From NCBI RefSeq assembly GCF_000177235.2, contig NC_014829.1, forward strand, positions 1,116,001 to 1,180,000: a stretch of 64,000 nucleotides of DNA, written 5' to 3'. The notes below the pieces were generated by a model. The model ran no database searches. It worked only from the letters and a program-made list of their open reading frames with translations, and was not told where the DNA came from. The stretch comes from Evansella cellulosilytica DSM 2522. GTDB taxonomy: Bacteria; Bacillota; Bacilli; Bacillales; Salisediminibacteriaceae. The position numbers and the translations under genes were made by a program. This document shows positions 51,868 to 61,700 of this stretch, in pieces. Positions within the stretch are counted from its first letter, which is position 1, and every line of letters starts with the position of its first letter.

Positions 51868-53091
51868 ATGATGCATATTCCAGGTAGCTTTCAACTAATG
51901 AAATCATTAAATAGAACGTTAATATTGAACACGATTCGTACAAAGGGAGTGATTCCCCGTTCGGAAATCGCGAAGCTGACGAAGCTAACACCACCAACGG
52001 TGACAAACATCGTAAACGAACTCATTAGGGAAGACCTCGTTGTGGAAACAGAGCCTGGCACTTCCAGTGGGGGAAGGAAGCCGATTCTATTATCGATTAA
52101 TGGAAAGGCAAGATTCATTATCGGTGTCGATATAGGTGTTAGTGGAAAAATCCGATTCGGTGTTTCGGATTTAAATGGGCAGATTGTAAAAAGGGAGGTT
52201 AAACACCTCCCTAACGGATCAACGAGTGAAAAAGAATTTGTAAAGCTACTCGTCACATCGTTAAGAGCACTAATAGGTTCTTTAGGCTCTGATAAAGAGA
52301 AATTGATCGGTGTAGGAATTGCCATGCACGGCATGGTCGATAGTGAGCAAGGGATTGCTTTATGGGCACCATCGTTGAAATTTAAAGATCTTCCATTAAA
52401 GGAGGAGCTGGAACGAGCCTTAAATCTACCGATAAGAGTAGAAAATGATGCAAAAGCGTTGGCTATTGGTGAAGTCTGGTTCGGAAATGGTCAAGGGGAA
52501 GAGAGCCTCGTCTGTATTAATGTAGGAGAGGGTGTTGGCGCAGGGGTCATTCTCGATGGTAAGCTGCTACACGGAAATGACCATATCGCCGGAGAGGTAG
52601 GACACACGATCATCGATCTTAGCGGACCGAAGTGCTCCTGTGGTAATTACGGCTGTCTCCAAGCATTTGCCTCCGGTCAAGCGTTGAAGGAAAGAGCATT
52701 AAAGGAGCTTGCTTTAGGTAGAAGCTCCGTCTTACAGGAAAAATGCAAAGGAGATTTTGACCTAGTGGATGGTCGGCTTATTTATGAAGCTGCTCTTGAA
52801 GGAGACAGCTTGTCCATCGATGTGCTACACCAGACAGGAAGGTATCTTGCAGTAGGTATTCTCAACATTCTCCATTTCTATAATCCTGGACGAATTATTA
52901 TAGGTGGCGGCGTGTCTAAGGCAGAACGCTTTATCCTGGAGCCGATCCATGAGTTAGTGAAAAAGAGAGCGCTCACGCCAAGGTCAAAAAATACGAGAAT
53001 TACTGTTTCCGAGCTCGGAGAGGAAGGCTCATTAGTAGGAGCGATCACGCTTGTTCTTTCAGAGCTGTTTACGCAAAGTATTTCTAGGTGA
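51868..53091 (+). CDS. ROK-family repressor of the gal operon
   Basis: A 407-residue regulator with winged helix (TKGVIPRSEIAKLTKLTPPTVTNIVNELI) and ROK fold (RVENDAKALAIGEVWFG, GEGVGAGVILDG, GEVGHT, zinc cluster CSCGNYGCLQ). The N-terminus (MHIPGSFQLMKSLNRTLILNTIR) marks it as related to, but more distant than, the pair at 30216 and 35688. It ends the galKET operon and is the best candidate to bind the 47735-47759 palindrome. AAAGGAG precedes the start; ATG 51868 or 51871 may be used. Confidence 0.9.
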   Translation: MMHIPGSFQLMKSLNRTLILNTIRTKGVIPRSEIAKLTKLTPPTVTNIVNELIREDLVVETEPGTSSGGRKPILLSINGKARFIIGVDIGVSGKIRFGVSDLNGQIVKREVKHLPNGSTSEKEFVKLLVTSLRALIGSLGSDKEKLIGVGIAMHGMVDSEQGIALWAPSLKFKDLPLKEELERALNLPIRVENDAKALAIGEVWFGNGQGEESLVCINVGEGVGAGVILDGKLLHGNDHIAGEVGHTIIDLSGPKCSCGNYGCLQAFASGQALKERALKELALGRSSVLQEKCKGDFDLVDGRLIYEAALEGDSLSIDVLHQTGRYLAVGILNILHFYNPGRIIIGGGVSKAERFILEPIHELVKKRALTPRSKNTRITVSELGEEGSLVGAITLVLSELFTQSISR

Positions 53092-53201
53092 TGGGAATTT
53101 GGACGTAAATTTGCTTGGGTGATGGGGAAAGAAGGGTGAAGGTGTTAATGCGGTTCTCTCGATCGCGGTAGGTGAAGGGTTGCGGGAATTGTGGCAAGTT
53201 C

Positions 53202-53259
53202 GGCGAACGAGAACCGTCCCTGTTAGTATTTTGGCTAACAAGAACCGTCCCCATTTGCC
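53202..53259 (+). repeat. Two GAACCGTCCC units overlapping the 3' end of the ASCH gene
   Basis: GGCGAACGAGAACCGTCCC (53202) and GGCTAACAAGAACCGTCCCC ending ATTTGCC (53233-53259). The second encodes, on the minus strand, the last residues and stop codon of the ASCH gene. Confidence 0.75.
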
Positions 53260-53729
53260 TTGTATACTACTTCAAAATCTTCAAAAACGACTGGCATATC
53301 TTCGTTGAACTCATATCCAATTTGACTTCCTTCTTCCTTGTAGAAACGAATATGCCCAGCACGCCAAGATTCTAATGTGTCATCCTCACCTTCGCGCTTA
53401 CAAATATCATAAGTAATCTCTGAAAATGGAATAATAGTTACTGCAGTGGTTTTTATAACGCATCGTGGCGTACCTTCCCAATCGGTGACAATGCTTAAGT
53501 CACCAACCTCAGGTAGACGTTCACCTTCTATTTCGTAGCTCCATAAACTACTTGCTGTAGCTTTCTTTTGTCCAATCAACACTAATCGTAATAGTTCATT
53601 TGCCCATTTCTCAGTCAACTCAAAATGGAAAACATCTAAATACTCTATCGTGTCAGGTCTACCCGTTTTCATTAAAAACTCTTCCCAAAATCGTTCGATT
53701 TTTTCTTGTGAATGTGTCTCACTTCCCAC
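53235..53729 (-). CDS. ASCH-domain protein
   Basis: A 164-residue protein. The ASCH fold, a PUA-like RNA-binding or ribonuclease domain, is shown by ELLRLVLIGQKKATASSLWSYEIEGERLPEVGDLSIVTDWEGTPRCVIKTTAVTIIPFSEIT and DDTLESWRAGHIRFYKEEG. Family members may bind RNA or hydrolyse nucleotides or acylated cytidines. The C-terminal residues ANGDGSC come from repeat DNA, so the native end has probably been replaced. The upstream region has GGAGGAATTG before the start. Confidence 0.88.
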   Translation of the reverse strand: MGSETHSQEKIERFWEEFLMKTGRPDTIEYLDVFHFELTEKWANELLRLVLIGQKKATASSLWSYEIEGERLPEVGDLSIVTDWEGTPRCVIKTTAVTIIPFSEITYDICKREGEDDTLESWRAGHIRFYKEEGSQIGYEFNEDMPVVFEDFEVVYKANGDGSC

Positions 53730-53950
53730 TACAATTCCTCCTCAAGCCACAAATCGGATATTTGCATTAATCAGGCCCTATCTCTAGCCATCATTATACT
53801 ATATTAATGAGTAATTGATCCTCCTATTTGTTCTATAGAAGAGTTGTTAAAAGGAATGCGATAGAGCATGTCTAAGAGTAAATAGGGAAGAAAAAAGTTC
53901 GGAAAAGTGCGTATATATAATACTTATCTTCAATTAAGTGAGGAATTTTT

Positions 53951-53976
53951 GGCAAACGAGAACCGTCCCTGTTCGC
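53951..53976 (+). repeat. Single GAGAACCGTCCC repeat unit
   Basis: GGCAAACGAGAACCGTCCC then TGTTCGC. Confidence 0.75.
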
Positions 53977-53995
53977 ATTTTACCAGTGTACTTCC

Positions 53996-54085
53996 AAATC
54001 GCGCGTAACTTAGTAGAAATCGCACGTTACTTAGTAGAAATTGCGCGTAACTTAGCAGAAATCGCACGTAACTTTGAGAAAATCG
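53996..54085. repeat. 21-bp tandem repeat
   Basis: About four copies of AAATCGCRCGTAACTTAGYA followed by G, alternating CGCGCG and CGCACG forms, decaying at the right. It lies between two single GAACCGTCCC units. Confidence 0.75.
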
Positions 54086-54104
54086 TGCAAAACAAGCAAT
54101 ACGG

Positions 54105-54152
54105 CGGCAAACGAGAACCGTCCCCATTAGTATTGTCCCCATTTGTATTAGC
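54105..54152 (+). repeat. Single GAGAACCGTCCC unit with duplicated tail
   Basis: GGCAAACGAGAACCGTCCCC ATTAG, followed by TATTGTCCCCATTTGTATTAG. Confidence 0.65.
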
Positions 54153-54153
54153 A

Positions 54154-54387
54154 TTATGGGTAGTCGATGCAGCTGTCGTAGTTATCTGGGCGACAGCGCC
54201 ATAGTCGTTGTAGGAATTTGATTGTTCCTTTTCTCACACCATATTTTTCTAATGAAAGAATGGCGTATTGGGAGCAGGTCGGATGAAACCTGCATTTGAT
54301 ATGCTTCGGTTTAATTGGAGAGAGCTTTTTTTGATAAAAACGAATAAGCTTAATGAGGAAAAATAAGATGAATTTCCTAAACTTCAT
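54154..54387 (-). CDS. yidD: Membrane protein insertion efficiency factor YidD
   Basis: A 77-residue protein with the full YidD pattern: an amphipathic N-terminal helix ([19 protein letters not shown]), [18 protein letters not shown] and LWRCRP. YidD assists membrane-protein insertion beside YidC. The start ATG 54387 lies inside the end of the upstream zinc-ribbon gene, with AAGGAAAAGG before it, implying coupled translation. Its 3' end touches the repeat cluster at 54105-54152. Confidence 0.92.
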   Translation of the reverse strand: MKFRKFILFFLIKLIRFYQKKLSPIKPKHIKCRFHPTCSQYAILSLEKYGVRKGTIKFLQRLWRCRPDNYDSCIDYP

Positions 54388-54661
54388 GTACAACCTTTTC
54401 CTTAATCACTGCTTTCGAGCCGCAGTTTGGACAGCTTTTTAAATCTTTCACTGCAGTTTTTTGTTTTTCTGGTATGAAAAGTGCAGGTAAACATCCGGAG
54501 CAGCACATCATACTTTTACCCGTATTACTCATGTCACTTCCTAAGTTTTGAAGTCTCTCTCCAAGATTTTCCCGCTCTTCGTCCTTTCCGTAAAACCAAA
54601 CCTTCCCGCACGCTTTGCATGTACATTTTGTTTCTGTTATCTTTTTTGTCAACGAAATCAC
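54377..54661 (-). CDS. Small zinc-ribbon protein
   Basis: A 94-residue protein with two CxxC pairs that can form a zinc ribbon: [13 protein letters not shown] near the start and [14 protein letters not shown] near the end. A middle stretch ([18 protein letters not shown]) adds a CC-x-x-C motif and is mildly hydrophobic. It is 11 bp overlapped with yidD. No specific function is known. The following 54662-55187 interval holds one repeat hairpin and no gene I can support. Confidence 0.75.
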   Translation of the reverse strand: MISLTKKITETKCTCKACGKVWFYGKDEERENLGERLQNLGSDMSNTGKSMMCCSGCLPALFIPEKQKTAVKDLKSCPNCGSKAVIKEKVVHEV

Positions 54662-55073
54662 CCTTCATTACTCGTAATAAGCATTATATTTTCCCGTTCA
54701 AATGAAAAATATTATAGTTGCTCCAAACTCAGGAGGCTTTTGAACAAAACCATTGCTTAATAGACCTCGACGAAGAAATAGATATTAGTGATTTCGGAGA
54801 AGGGGGTGTCTAGTATGGAGTATGGCCTAGGTTAGAATGAGTGCTGAAACCTTCTTATTAAAAAACACTGCTTTTGGGTCGTGGGCTTATTGAGATTGAA
54901 GTATAAAGCTAAAGTGGAAATGCCAATCCTACCATTGCTGAGTGATGGGAGGACTGGATAATAATGGAGAAAAGATCATTACCTCGACTGTGGGTGGTTC
55001 ATTTTCTTGTGGAGTTATTAAAACCAGGAGAGGTGATGTCATATTAATGAGATGGATAAAATTAGAAGTTGGA

Positions 55074-55108
55074 ATTTGGCTAATAAGAACCGTCCCCATT
55101 AGCCAAAT
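55074..55108. repeat. Single repeat unit forming its own hairpin
   Basis: ATTTGGCTAAT and ATTAGCCAAAT are perfect 11-bp arms around AAGAACCGTCCCC. This shows that a single unit, not only the inverted pair, is palindromic. Confidence 0.75.
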
Positions 55109-55205
55109 AGGACTAATGTTCTAGGAGGAAAATTGCGATTAGTGTCGAAATACATAGATAGATGTAGTTATTTTAAATATAGAAATAGTGAGGAGTTACT
55201 TTACT

Positions 55206-58200
55206 ATGACAAATTACTCGCGCATTAGTTTTTTGACGCCTTACCTGGATGGAAATTATTATGGGAGAATATTTGTTGAATTACTCAATGAGGCAAATAA
55301 GAAAAATGCAAACATCTTCACCATTCAAGCGAGAGCGAGGGCAAAAAAAGCGTCGCCCTTTAATTACAATGTTGGTACAAAGGTAACGGATGGATGGTTG
55401 TTAATGACTAATTCACACTCTATTTTACCGTTAGCCCCGGAGTTGCTTAAAGAAATCGAAATGAGTGGGAAACCTGTTGTAACAATTGGTTATAAGGAGG
55501 ACTCGATTAACTGTCACTCCATTGTGATTGATAATCGTCAATCTACTAAGGAGGCAGTTCTTCATTTAATAAGAGACCATGGACACCGAAGAATTGCGTT
55601 TATTGTGGGCAGTAATGAACACATAGATATGGTTGAAAGGTTTGAAGGTTATTTGGAAGCGCTTTCTGAGAGTGGGATTGAGTATGATGAAGAGCTTCTG
55701 TTTCGGGCAAGTGACACTCTACGGCAAGGTGGCTACCATGCAGGGGAAGCCATGATCGCTAGCGGCGTCAAGTTTACGGCTATATTTGCTTCGACAGATT
55801 TAAATGCCATGGGTGTAATTGAAAAGCTTAAAGAGGAGGGGTATCGAATACCAGAAGATATTGCAGTAGTTGGCTTCGATGACTTGGCACCTGCGGCAAC
55901 TTTCAATCCTCCTTTAACAACTGTTCGACAATCAATGACAGACTTAGCTCGAACTAGTTTTGATGTGCTATATCGACAGATGAATGGAGAAGTAATTGAA
56001 GACTCAGAGACGAAAATACAAACAGAACTCATATGTAGAGCCTCCTGTGGATGTGAATACGAACCTGATAGTGAGTCGACAGTCGATGTACAACAACAGT
56101 TAGTAGAGTCAAAAATGAATCTAGAAAATATTATTACTCTTTATGATCAATTTGTAGAGAAATGGGCTTCTGCTACAAGAGAGAAGACATTTGATTTTTC
56201 TAATATGTTTAAAGAGAAAAATCATTGGGGTTGTCTCGCATTATGGGATAAAAGAGACAATAACAAAAAAGATCTCATTATTTCCCAAACCTATAGCACA
56301 AAGGGAGATCCTGTTCCACCAATTGGATTAAGAGTCCCAATAGAAATGTTCCCACCAAAGGATTGGATTCCAAACATAGGGGAGAACGATTTTTTAAGAA
56401 TTCAGTCAATCAAAAATGAAAGAGGCGATTGGGGCTTTATTGCTATTGTTGGTCAAGTGGATGAACTCGTTCTTATATCGGCTGCTGATATTACACAGGT
56501 GAGCTTCACTGTCTCTGCTGCCTCATTAGAGCGCGATGAATTATTCCAACAAATCGAATCCATTGCTGAGCAGTTAGAGATTGTATCAAGCACAACGAAC
56601 GATGGAATCTGGGATTGGGACATAAATACCAACCAGATTCACTGGAATGTGAGAAGTCTCGATATCTTTCGTTCGGTAGATGAGTCTTTACCCACTGACT
56701 CAGAATCATTTTTAAATCTTGTTCATCCAGAGGATTGTGAAAACGTGATAGAAAGCTTTAAAAGGCACCAGTATGAAGGCAGTAGTTTAAAAATGGAATT
56801 TCGAATTCAAGGTGGAAAAGAGGAGGAAATGTGGGTTTATTTAACGGGAGATTCGATTCGTAACGAAAATGGTGAAGTCATTCGAATCATAGGGTCGATT
56901 ACTAATATTTCCGAGAAAAAGCAACAAGAAAAACAAATCATGCACTTGGCATTTCATGATGGGTTAACGGGGTTGCCTAATCGTCGATTATTGCGTGATC
57001 GTTTAGAAATAGCGATGGCTCAGGCCGATCGTTATCATTTTAAACTAGGAATCTTGATGATTGATTTGGATCGATTCAAAGTCATTAACGATACTCTTGG
57101 TCATCATGCAGGAGACGAGCTGATCCAAAAAGTAGCAGAAGTATTGGAGCTGACGATACGATCCTCTGACACTATTTCAAGAGGAAAACAGGAGAACGCC
57201 ACAGTAGCAAGATTGGGTGGGGATGAGTTTATTATATTATTGACGCACATTACTGAAGTTACCGAGCTGCAGACTGTCGCAAATCGCATCATTGAAAAAT
57301 TTAAGGAGCCATTTTTTATCCAAAACCATGATGTATTTACATCTGCTAGCATCGGAATTAGCGTCTATCCAGACAATGGACGAGATTTTGATTCACTAAC
57401 TGGGTGCGCTGATATAGCAATGTATAGAGCAAAAGAAAATGGTAAAAACCAAATGGAGATATATTCTTCAGAGATAAATACACTAACGATGGAACGGTTT
57501 ACGATGGAAAATCAATTGCGGAAAGCATTAGAACGAGAGGAATTTGTGTTACATTATCAGCCACAGTTTAATTTGAAGAATACTGAAGTGATCGGAATTG
57601 AGGCACTATTGCGTTGGAATTCTTCTGATCGTGGAATTGTATCACCGATGGAATTTATTCCTCTTGCCGAAGAAACAGGACTTATTATTCCAATTGGCCT
57701 CTGGGTATTAAAGGAAGCTTGCCGTCAAAACAAATACTGGATTGATCAAGGTCACCGACCGAAGATTGTTTCAGTTAATATCTCAGCTAGGCAATTGCAG
57801 CAAAAGGATTTCGTACAAACAGTCAAATCTATATTAGAAGTAACCCAATTACCTACGCAATATTTATGTCTAGAAATCACCGAGAGTACAGCAATAAAAA
57901 ATATAGATATTAGCATGAATATGCTGAAGGAACTAGGTGAGTTAGGGATTAAGATAGCGATTGATGATTTTGGGACAGGCTATTCTTCTTTAGCAATGTT
58001 GAAACAATTACCAATAAGTAATATTAAAATAGATAAATCATTCATACGAGACATGGATGTAGATAAGGATGATGCTGCGATCGTTAAAGCAATCATTGCC
58101 ATGGCTCATTCATTAGAATTAACGGTCACTGCAGAGGGTGTTGAAACGGAAGATCAAAAGAATATACTGCTTCAAGAAAAATGTAATTACCTACAAGGAT

Positions 58201-58256
58201 ATCTTTATAGCAAACCACTTCCTGCTGAAGAGTGCTTACGATTTGTACAGGGGTGA
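55206..58256 (+). CDS. LacI-type sensor/PAS/GGDEF/EAL c-di-GMP protein, copy 1
   Basis: A 1016-residue cytosolic protein from ATG 55206 (GAGGAG upstream). Residues about 5-275 are a LacI/GalR-type sugar-binding domain without DNA-binding head (DGWLLMTN, DLNAMGVIEKLKEEGYRIPEDIAVVGFDDLAPA, TTVRQSM). A linker domain ends near 455, a PAS/PAC pair spans about 460-580, GGDEF is at 671-675 and EAL at 799-801. EAL catalytic motifs EITES, DDFGTGYSSL, KIDKSF and AEGVET are intact, so both synthesis and hydrolysis of c-di-GMP are possible. A tandem near-duplicate follows at 58749. Confidence 0.92.
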   Translation: MTNYSRISFLTPYLDGNYYGRIFVELLNEANKKNANIFTIQARARAKKASPFNYNVGTKVTDGWLLMTNSHSILPLAPELLKEIEMSGKPVVTIGYKEDSINCHSIVIDNRQSTKEAVLHLIRDHGHRRIAFIVGSNEHIDMVERFEGYLEALSESGIEYDEELLFRASDTLRQGGYHAGEAMIASGVKFTAIFASTDLNAMGVIEKLKEEGYRIPEDIAVVGFDDLAPAATFNPPLTTVRQSMTDLARTSFDVLYRQMNGEVIEDSETKIQTELICRASCGCEYEPDSESTVDVQQQLVESKMNLENIITLYDQFVEKWASATREKTFDFSNMFKEKNHWGCLALWDKRDNNKKDLIISQTYSTKGDPVPPIGLRVPIEMFPPKDWIPNIGENDFLRIQSIKNERGDWGFIAIVGQVDELVLISAADITQVSFTVSAASLERDELFQQIESIAEQLEIVSSTTNDGIWDWDINTNQIHWNVRSLDIFRSVDESLPTDSESFLNLVHPEDCENVIESFKRHQYEGSSLKMEFRIQGGKEEEMWVYLTGDSIRNENGEVIRIIGSITNISEKKQQEKQIMHLAFHDGLTGLPNRRLLRDRLEIAMAQADRYHFKLGILMIDLDRFKVINDTLGHHAGDELIQKVAEVLELTIRSSDTISRGKQENATVARLGGDEFIILLTHITEVTELQTVANRIIEKFKEPFFIQNHDVFTSASIGISVYPDNGRDFDSLTGCADIAMYRAKENGKNQMEIYSSEINTLTMERFTMENQLRKALEREEFVLHYQPQFNLKNTEVIGIEALLRWNSSDRGIVSPMEFIPLAEETGLIIPIGLWVLKEACRQNKYWIDQGHRPKIVSVNISARQLQQKDFVQTVKSILEVTQLPTQYLCLEITESTAIKNIDISMNMLKELGELGIKIAIDDFGTGYSSLAMLKQLPISNIKIDKSFIRDMDVDKDDAAIVKAIIAMAHSLELTVTAEGVETEDQKNILLQEKCNYLQGYLYSKPLPAEECLRFVQG

Positions 58257-58302
58257 TTAAAAGCTGTAAGGCAAGGGGAAATTCCATATTGCCATGACTA
58301 TG

Positions 58303-58342
58303 ACCTGTGCTCCTATCTATCGAAAGTGGTAGGAGCACAGGT
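58303..58342 (+). terminator. Terminator of c-di-GMP gene copy 1
   Basis: Perfect 13-bp arms ACCTGTGCTCCTA/TAGGAGCACAGGT, then TTAAAA. Three further hairpins of this CCTGTCCTCC type occur at 58569, 61840 and 62487. Confidence 0.7.
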
Positions 58343-58358
58343 TTAAAATGCTAGCTTT

Positions 58359-58384
58359 GGCTAATGAGAACCGTCCCTGTTAGT
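58359..58384 (+). repeat. Single GAGAACCGTCCC repeat unit
   Basis: GGCTAATGAGAACCGTCCC then TGTTAG. Confidence 0.75.
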
Positions 58385-58400
58385 CTCTAATTGTTTGCCT

Positions 58401-58566
58401 TTTTCACTGACTGGTAGCATTGCGCATGTATGATTACCTTTAGATGTAGTGTGATCGTTTTTCGGGTAGCATAGCTTCTTTATGCTGACCGTGATTGTTT
58501 AATTGTTTCACTGACGGTCAGCATTGCGCATGTATGATTACCTTTAGTAGTAGTGTGATCGTTCAT
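58401..58566. repeat. 104-bp satellite array, 1.6 copies
   Basis: CACTGAC recurs at 58405 and 58509, an exact 104-bp step. The unit contains ATGCTGACCGT...ACGGTCAGCAT and AGCATAG...CTATGCT inverted repeats. The same unit forms the larger array at 61925. Confidence 0.8.
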
Positions 58567-58568
58567 GG

Positions 58569-58602
58569 CCTGTCCTCTCATCAAAAGTGATAGGAGGACA
58601 GG
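58569..58602. terminator. CCTGTCCTC-type hairpin after satellite array 1
   Basis: CCTGTCCTC and GAGGACAGG arms around TCATCAAAAGTGATAG, then ACAAAAA. Confidence 0.55.
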
Positions 58603-58621
58603 ACAAAAATGCTGTTGATTT

Positions 58622-58647
58622 GGCTAATGAGAACCGTCCCTGTTAGC
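58622..58647 (+). repeat. Single GAGAACCGTCCC repeat unit
   Basis: GGCTAATGAGAACCGTCCC TGTTAGCC, in the leader of c-di-GMP gene copy 2. Confidence 0.75.
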
Positions 58648-58748
58648 CCTGTTAGCCTATTAGTCCTAGGAGGAGAATTGCAATTTGTGTCGAAATACAT
58701 AGATAGATGAAGTTCGTAAAACAGAAAATTAAGAGGAGTTACTATCCT

Positions 58749-61700
58749 ATGACAAATTACTCACGCATCAGTTTATTGAGCCCCTATTTGGAAGGTGATT
58801 ATTACGGGAGAATATTTGTTGATTTAATGAACGAAGCAAAAAAGAATAATTCAAGAATCTTCACTATTCAAGCTAGGGCGGGTGCAAAAACACCGTTCCC
58901 TTTTAATTACAATGTGGGGACAAAGGTAACGGACGGATGGTTGTTATTGACTAATCCATACTCTATATTTCCATTAGCCCCAGAGTTGTTGAAGGAAATA
59001 GAAATGACAGGGAAACCAATTGTAACAATTGGTTATAAAGAAAATGCCATTAAGTGTCACTCTACTGTTATTAACAATCGCCGAGCAGCCAAGGAAGCAG
59101 TTCTTCATTTGATACGGGAACATGGGCATCGAAGAATTGCGTTTATAATTGAAAGCTACGAGCACATAGATATGAAGGAACGATTTGAAGGTTATCTGGA
59201 AGCGCTTTCGGAAAGCGGGATTGAGTATGATGAAGATCTCCTGTTTCGGACAAAAGGCACTTTAAGGCATGGTGGATACCATGCAGCGGAAGAGATGATA
59301 GCTAGAGGGATTACATTTACCGCTATATTTGCTTCCACAGATTTAAATGCCATGGGTGCAATTGAGAGACTTAAAGAAGAGGGTTACAGAATCCCTCAAG
59401 ATATTGCAGTGATTGGATTCGATGATATGGCTCCTACTGCAACTTTCAATCCTCCAATAACAACTGTACGTCAATCAATGACTGACATAGCTCGAATTAG
59501 CTTCGATGTTTTATATCGACAAATGAATGGAGAGGTTATTACTAACTCGGAAACGGAAATACATACCCAACTTATTTGTCGTGAATCCTGTGGATGTAAT
59601 CATGTGCCTGTTGTTGAACCAACAGTTAATATACAACATCAATTAATAAAGTCAAATATGAATTTTGAAAGCATAATGATTCGCTATGAGCAGTTTGTAG
59701 AAAAATGGGCTTCTGCTACAAGAGAGAAAAAATTCAATTTTTCTAATATGTTTAAAGAAAAAAATCATTGGGGTTGTATCGCATTATGGGATAAAAGCGA
59801 CAGTAACAATAAGAATCTCATTGTTTCGCAGGCATTCAGCACCAAGGGGGATCCAGTACCACCAATTGGTTTAAAGGTTCCGGTTGAACAGTTCCCACCA
59901 ACCGAATGGATTCCTTCAATGGAAGATGACGATTTTGTACGTATTCAATCAATCACAAATGAGAGGGGGGACTGGGGCTTTATCGCTATTGTAGGACCAA
60001 TAGATGATCTTGTGCTGATCTCGGCTGCTGATATTACACAGGTGGGCTTTACAATTTCTGCAGCATTACTAGAACGTGATGAATTGTTCCTACAAATACA
60101 AACAATAGCAGAGCAGTTAGAGATTGTATCAAGCACAACAAACGATGGAATTTGGGATTGGGATATCATTACTAATCAAGTAACCTGGAATGTTCGAAGT
60201 CTTGATATCTTCAGTTCGGTAGGTGAGCCTTTACCGACTGACTCTGAATCTTTTTTAAACCTCGTTCATCCAGAAGACTACTATAATGTGATTGAGAGCT
60301 TTAAAATGCACCAGTATGAAGGCAGTAGTTTAAAAATGGAATTCCGAATTCAAGGTGAAAAAGAGGGAGAAATGTGGGTTTATTTGACTGGGGATTCGAT
60401 TCGTGACGAGAATGGTCAAGCCATTCGAATAATAGGGTCGATCACTAACATTTCAGAGAAGAAGCAACAAGAAAAACAAATCATGCATTTGGCTTTTCAT
60501 GATGGATTAACGGGATTGCCTAATCGTCGGTTATTACGTAGTCGTTTAGAATTAGCGATGACTGATGCTGATCGTTATAATTATAAACTAGGGCTCCTTT
60601 TGATTGATTTAGACCGGTTTAAAGTCATAAACGATACACTCGGTCATCAAGCAGGAGACGAATTGATACAAAAGGTAGCAGATGTTTTGGAGCTGACAAT
60701 GCGATCCCCTGACACTCATTCACGAGCAAAACAGGAACACACTACGGTAGCCAGGTTGGGCGGGGATGAGTTTATTATATTATTAACCCATATTACTGAT
60801 GTTTCTGACCTGCAAGCTTCCGCAAACCTTATCATTGAAAAATTTAAGGAGCCATTTTTTATCCAAAACCAAGATGTATTTACATCTGCTAGTATTGGTA
60901 TTAGTGTATATCCAGATCATGGACGAGACTATGATTCATTAACTGGTAATGCTGATATAGCAATGTACAGAGCAAAAGAAAATGGTAAAAACCAAATGGA
61001 GATGTATTCTTCAGAGATAAATACATTAACGATGGAAAGGTTTCAGATGGAAAATCAATTGCGGAAAGCATTAGAGCGAGAGGAGTTTGTGTTACATTAT
61101 CAGCCGCAATTTCATTTGGAGAATAATGAAGTGCTCGGAATTGAGGCATTATTAAGGTGGAATTCTTCTGATCGTGGAATTGTATCACCGATGGAATTTA
61201 TTCCTCTTGCCGAAGAAACAGGACTTATTATTCCAATAGGTTATTGGGTTTTAAAAGAAGCATGTCGACAAAACAAACGCTGGATGGATCAAGGTCACCG
61301 ACCGAAGATTGTTTCTGTAAATATTTCAGCAAGACAATTACAGGAAAAAGATTTTGTACAAGCGGTCAAATCTATACTAGAAGATACGCAGTTACCTACG
61401 CAATATTTATGTCTAGAAATCACCGAGAGTACAGCAATAAAAAATATAGATATTAGCATGAATATGCTGAAAGAGCTTGGTGAGTTAGGCATTAAGATAG
61501 CGATCGATGATTTTGGTACAGGCTATTCCTCTTTAGCAATGTTGAAGCAATTACCAATAAGTAATATTAAAATAGATAAATCATTCATAAGAGATATGGA
61601 TGTAGATAAGGATGATGGTGCGATCGTTAGAGCAATCATTGCCATGGCTCATTCATTAGAATTAACGGTCACTGCAGAGGGTGTTGAAACGGAAGATCAA

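Noticed and set aside
54942-55124. Plus-strand frame of 60 codons
   Set aside because: Its end is encoded by the repeat hairpin 55074-55108 (WLIRTVPISQIG), and there is no ribosome site.
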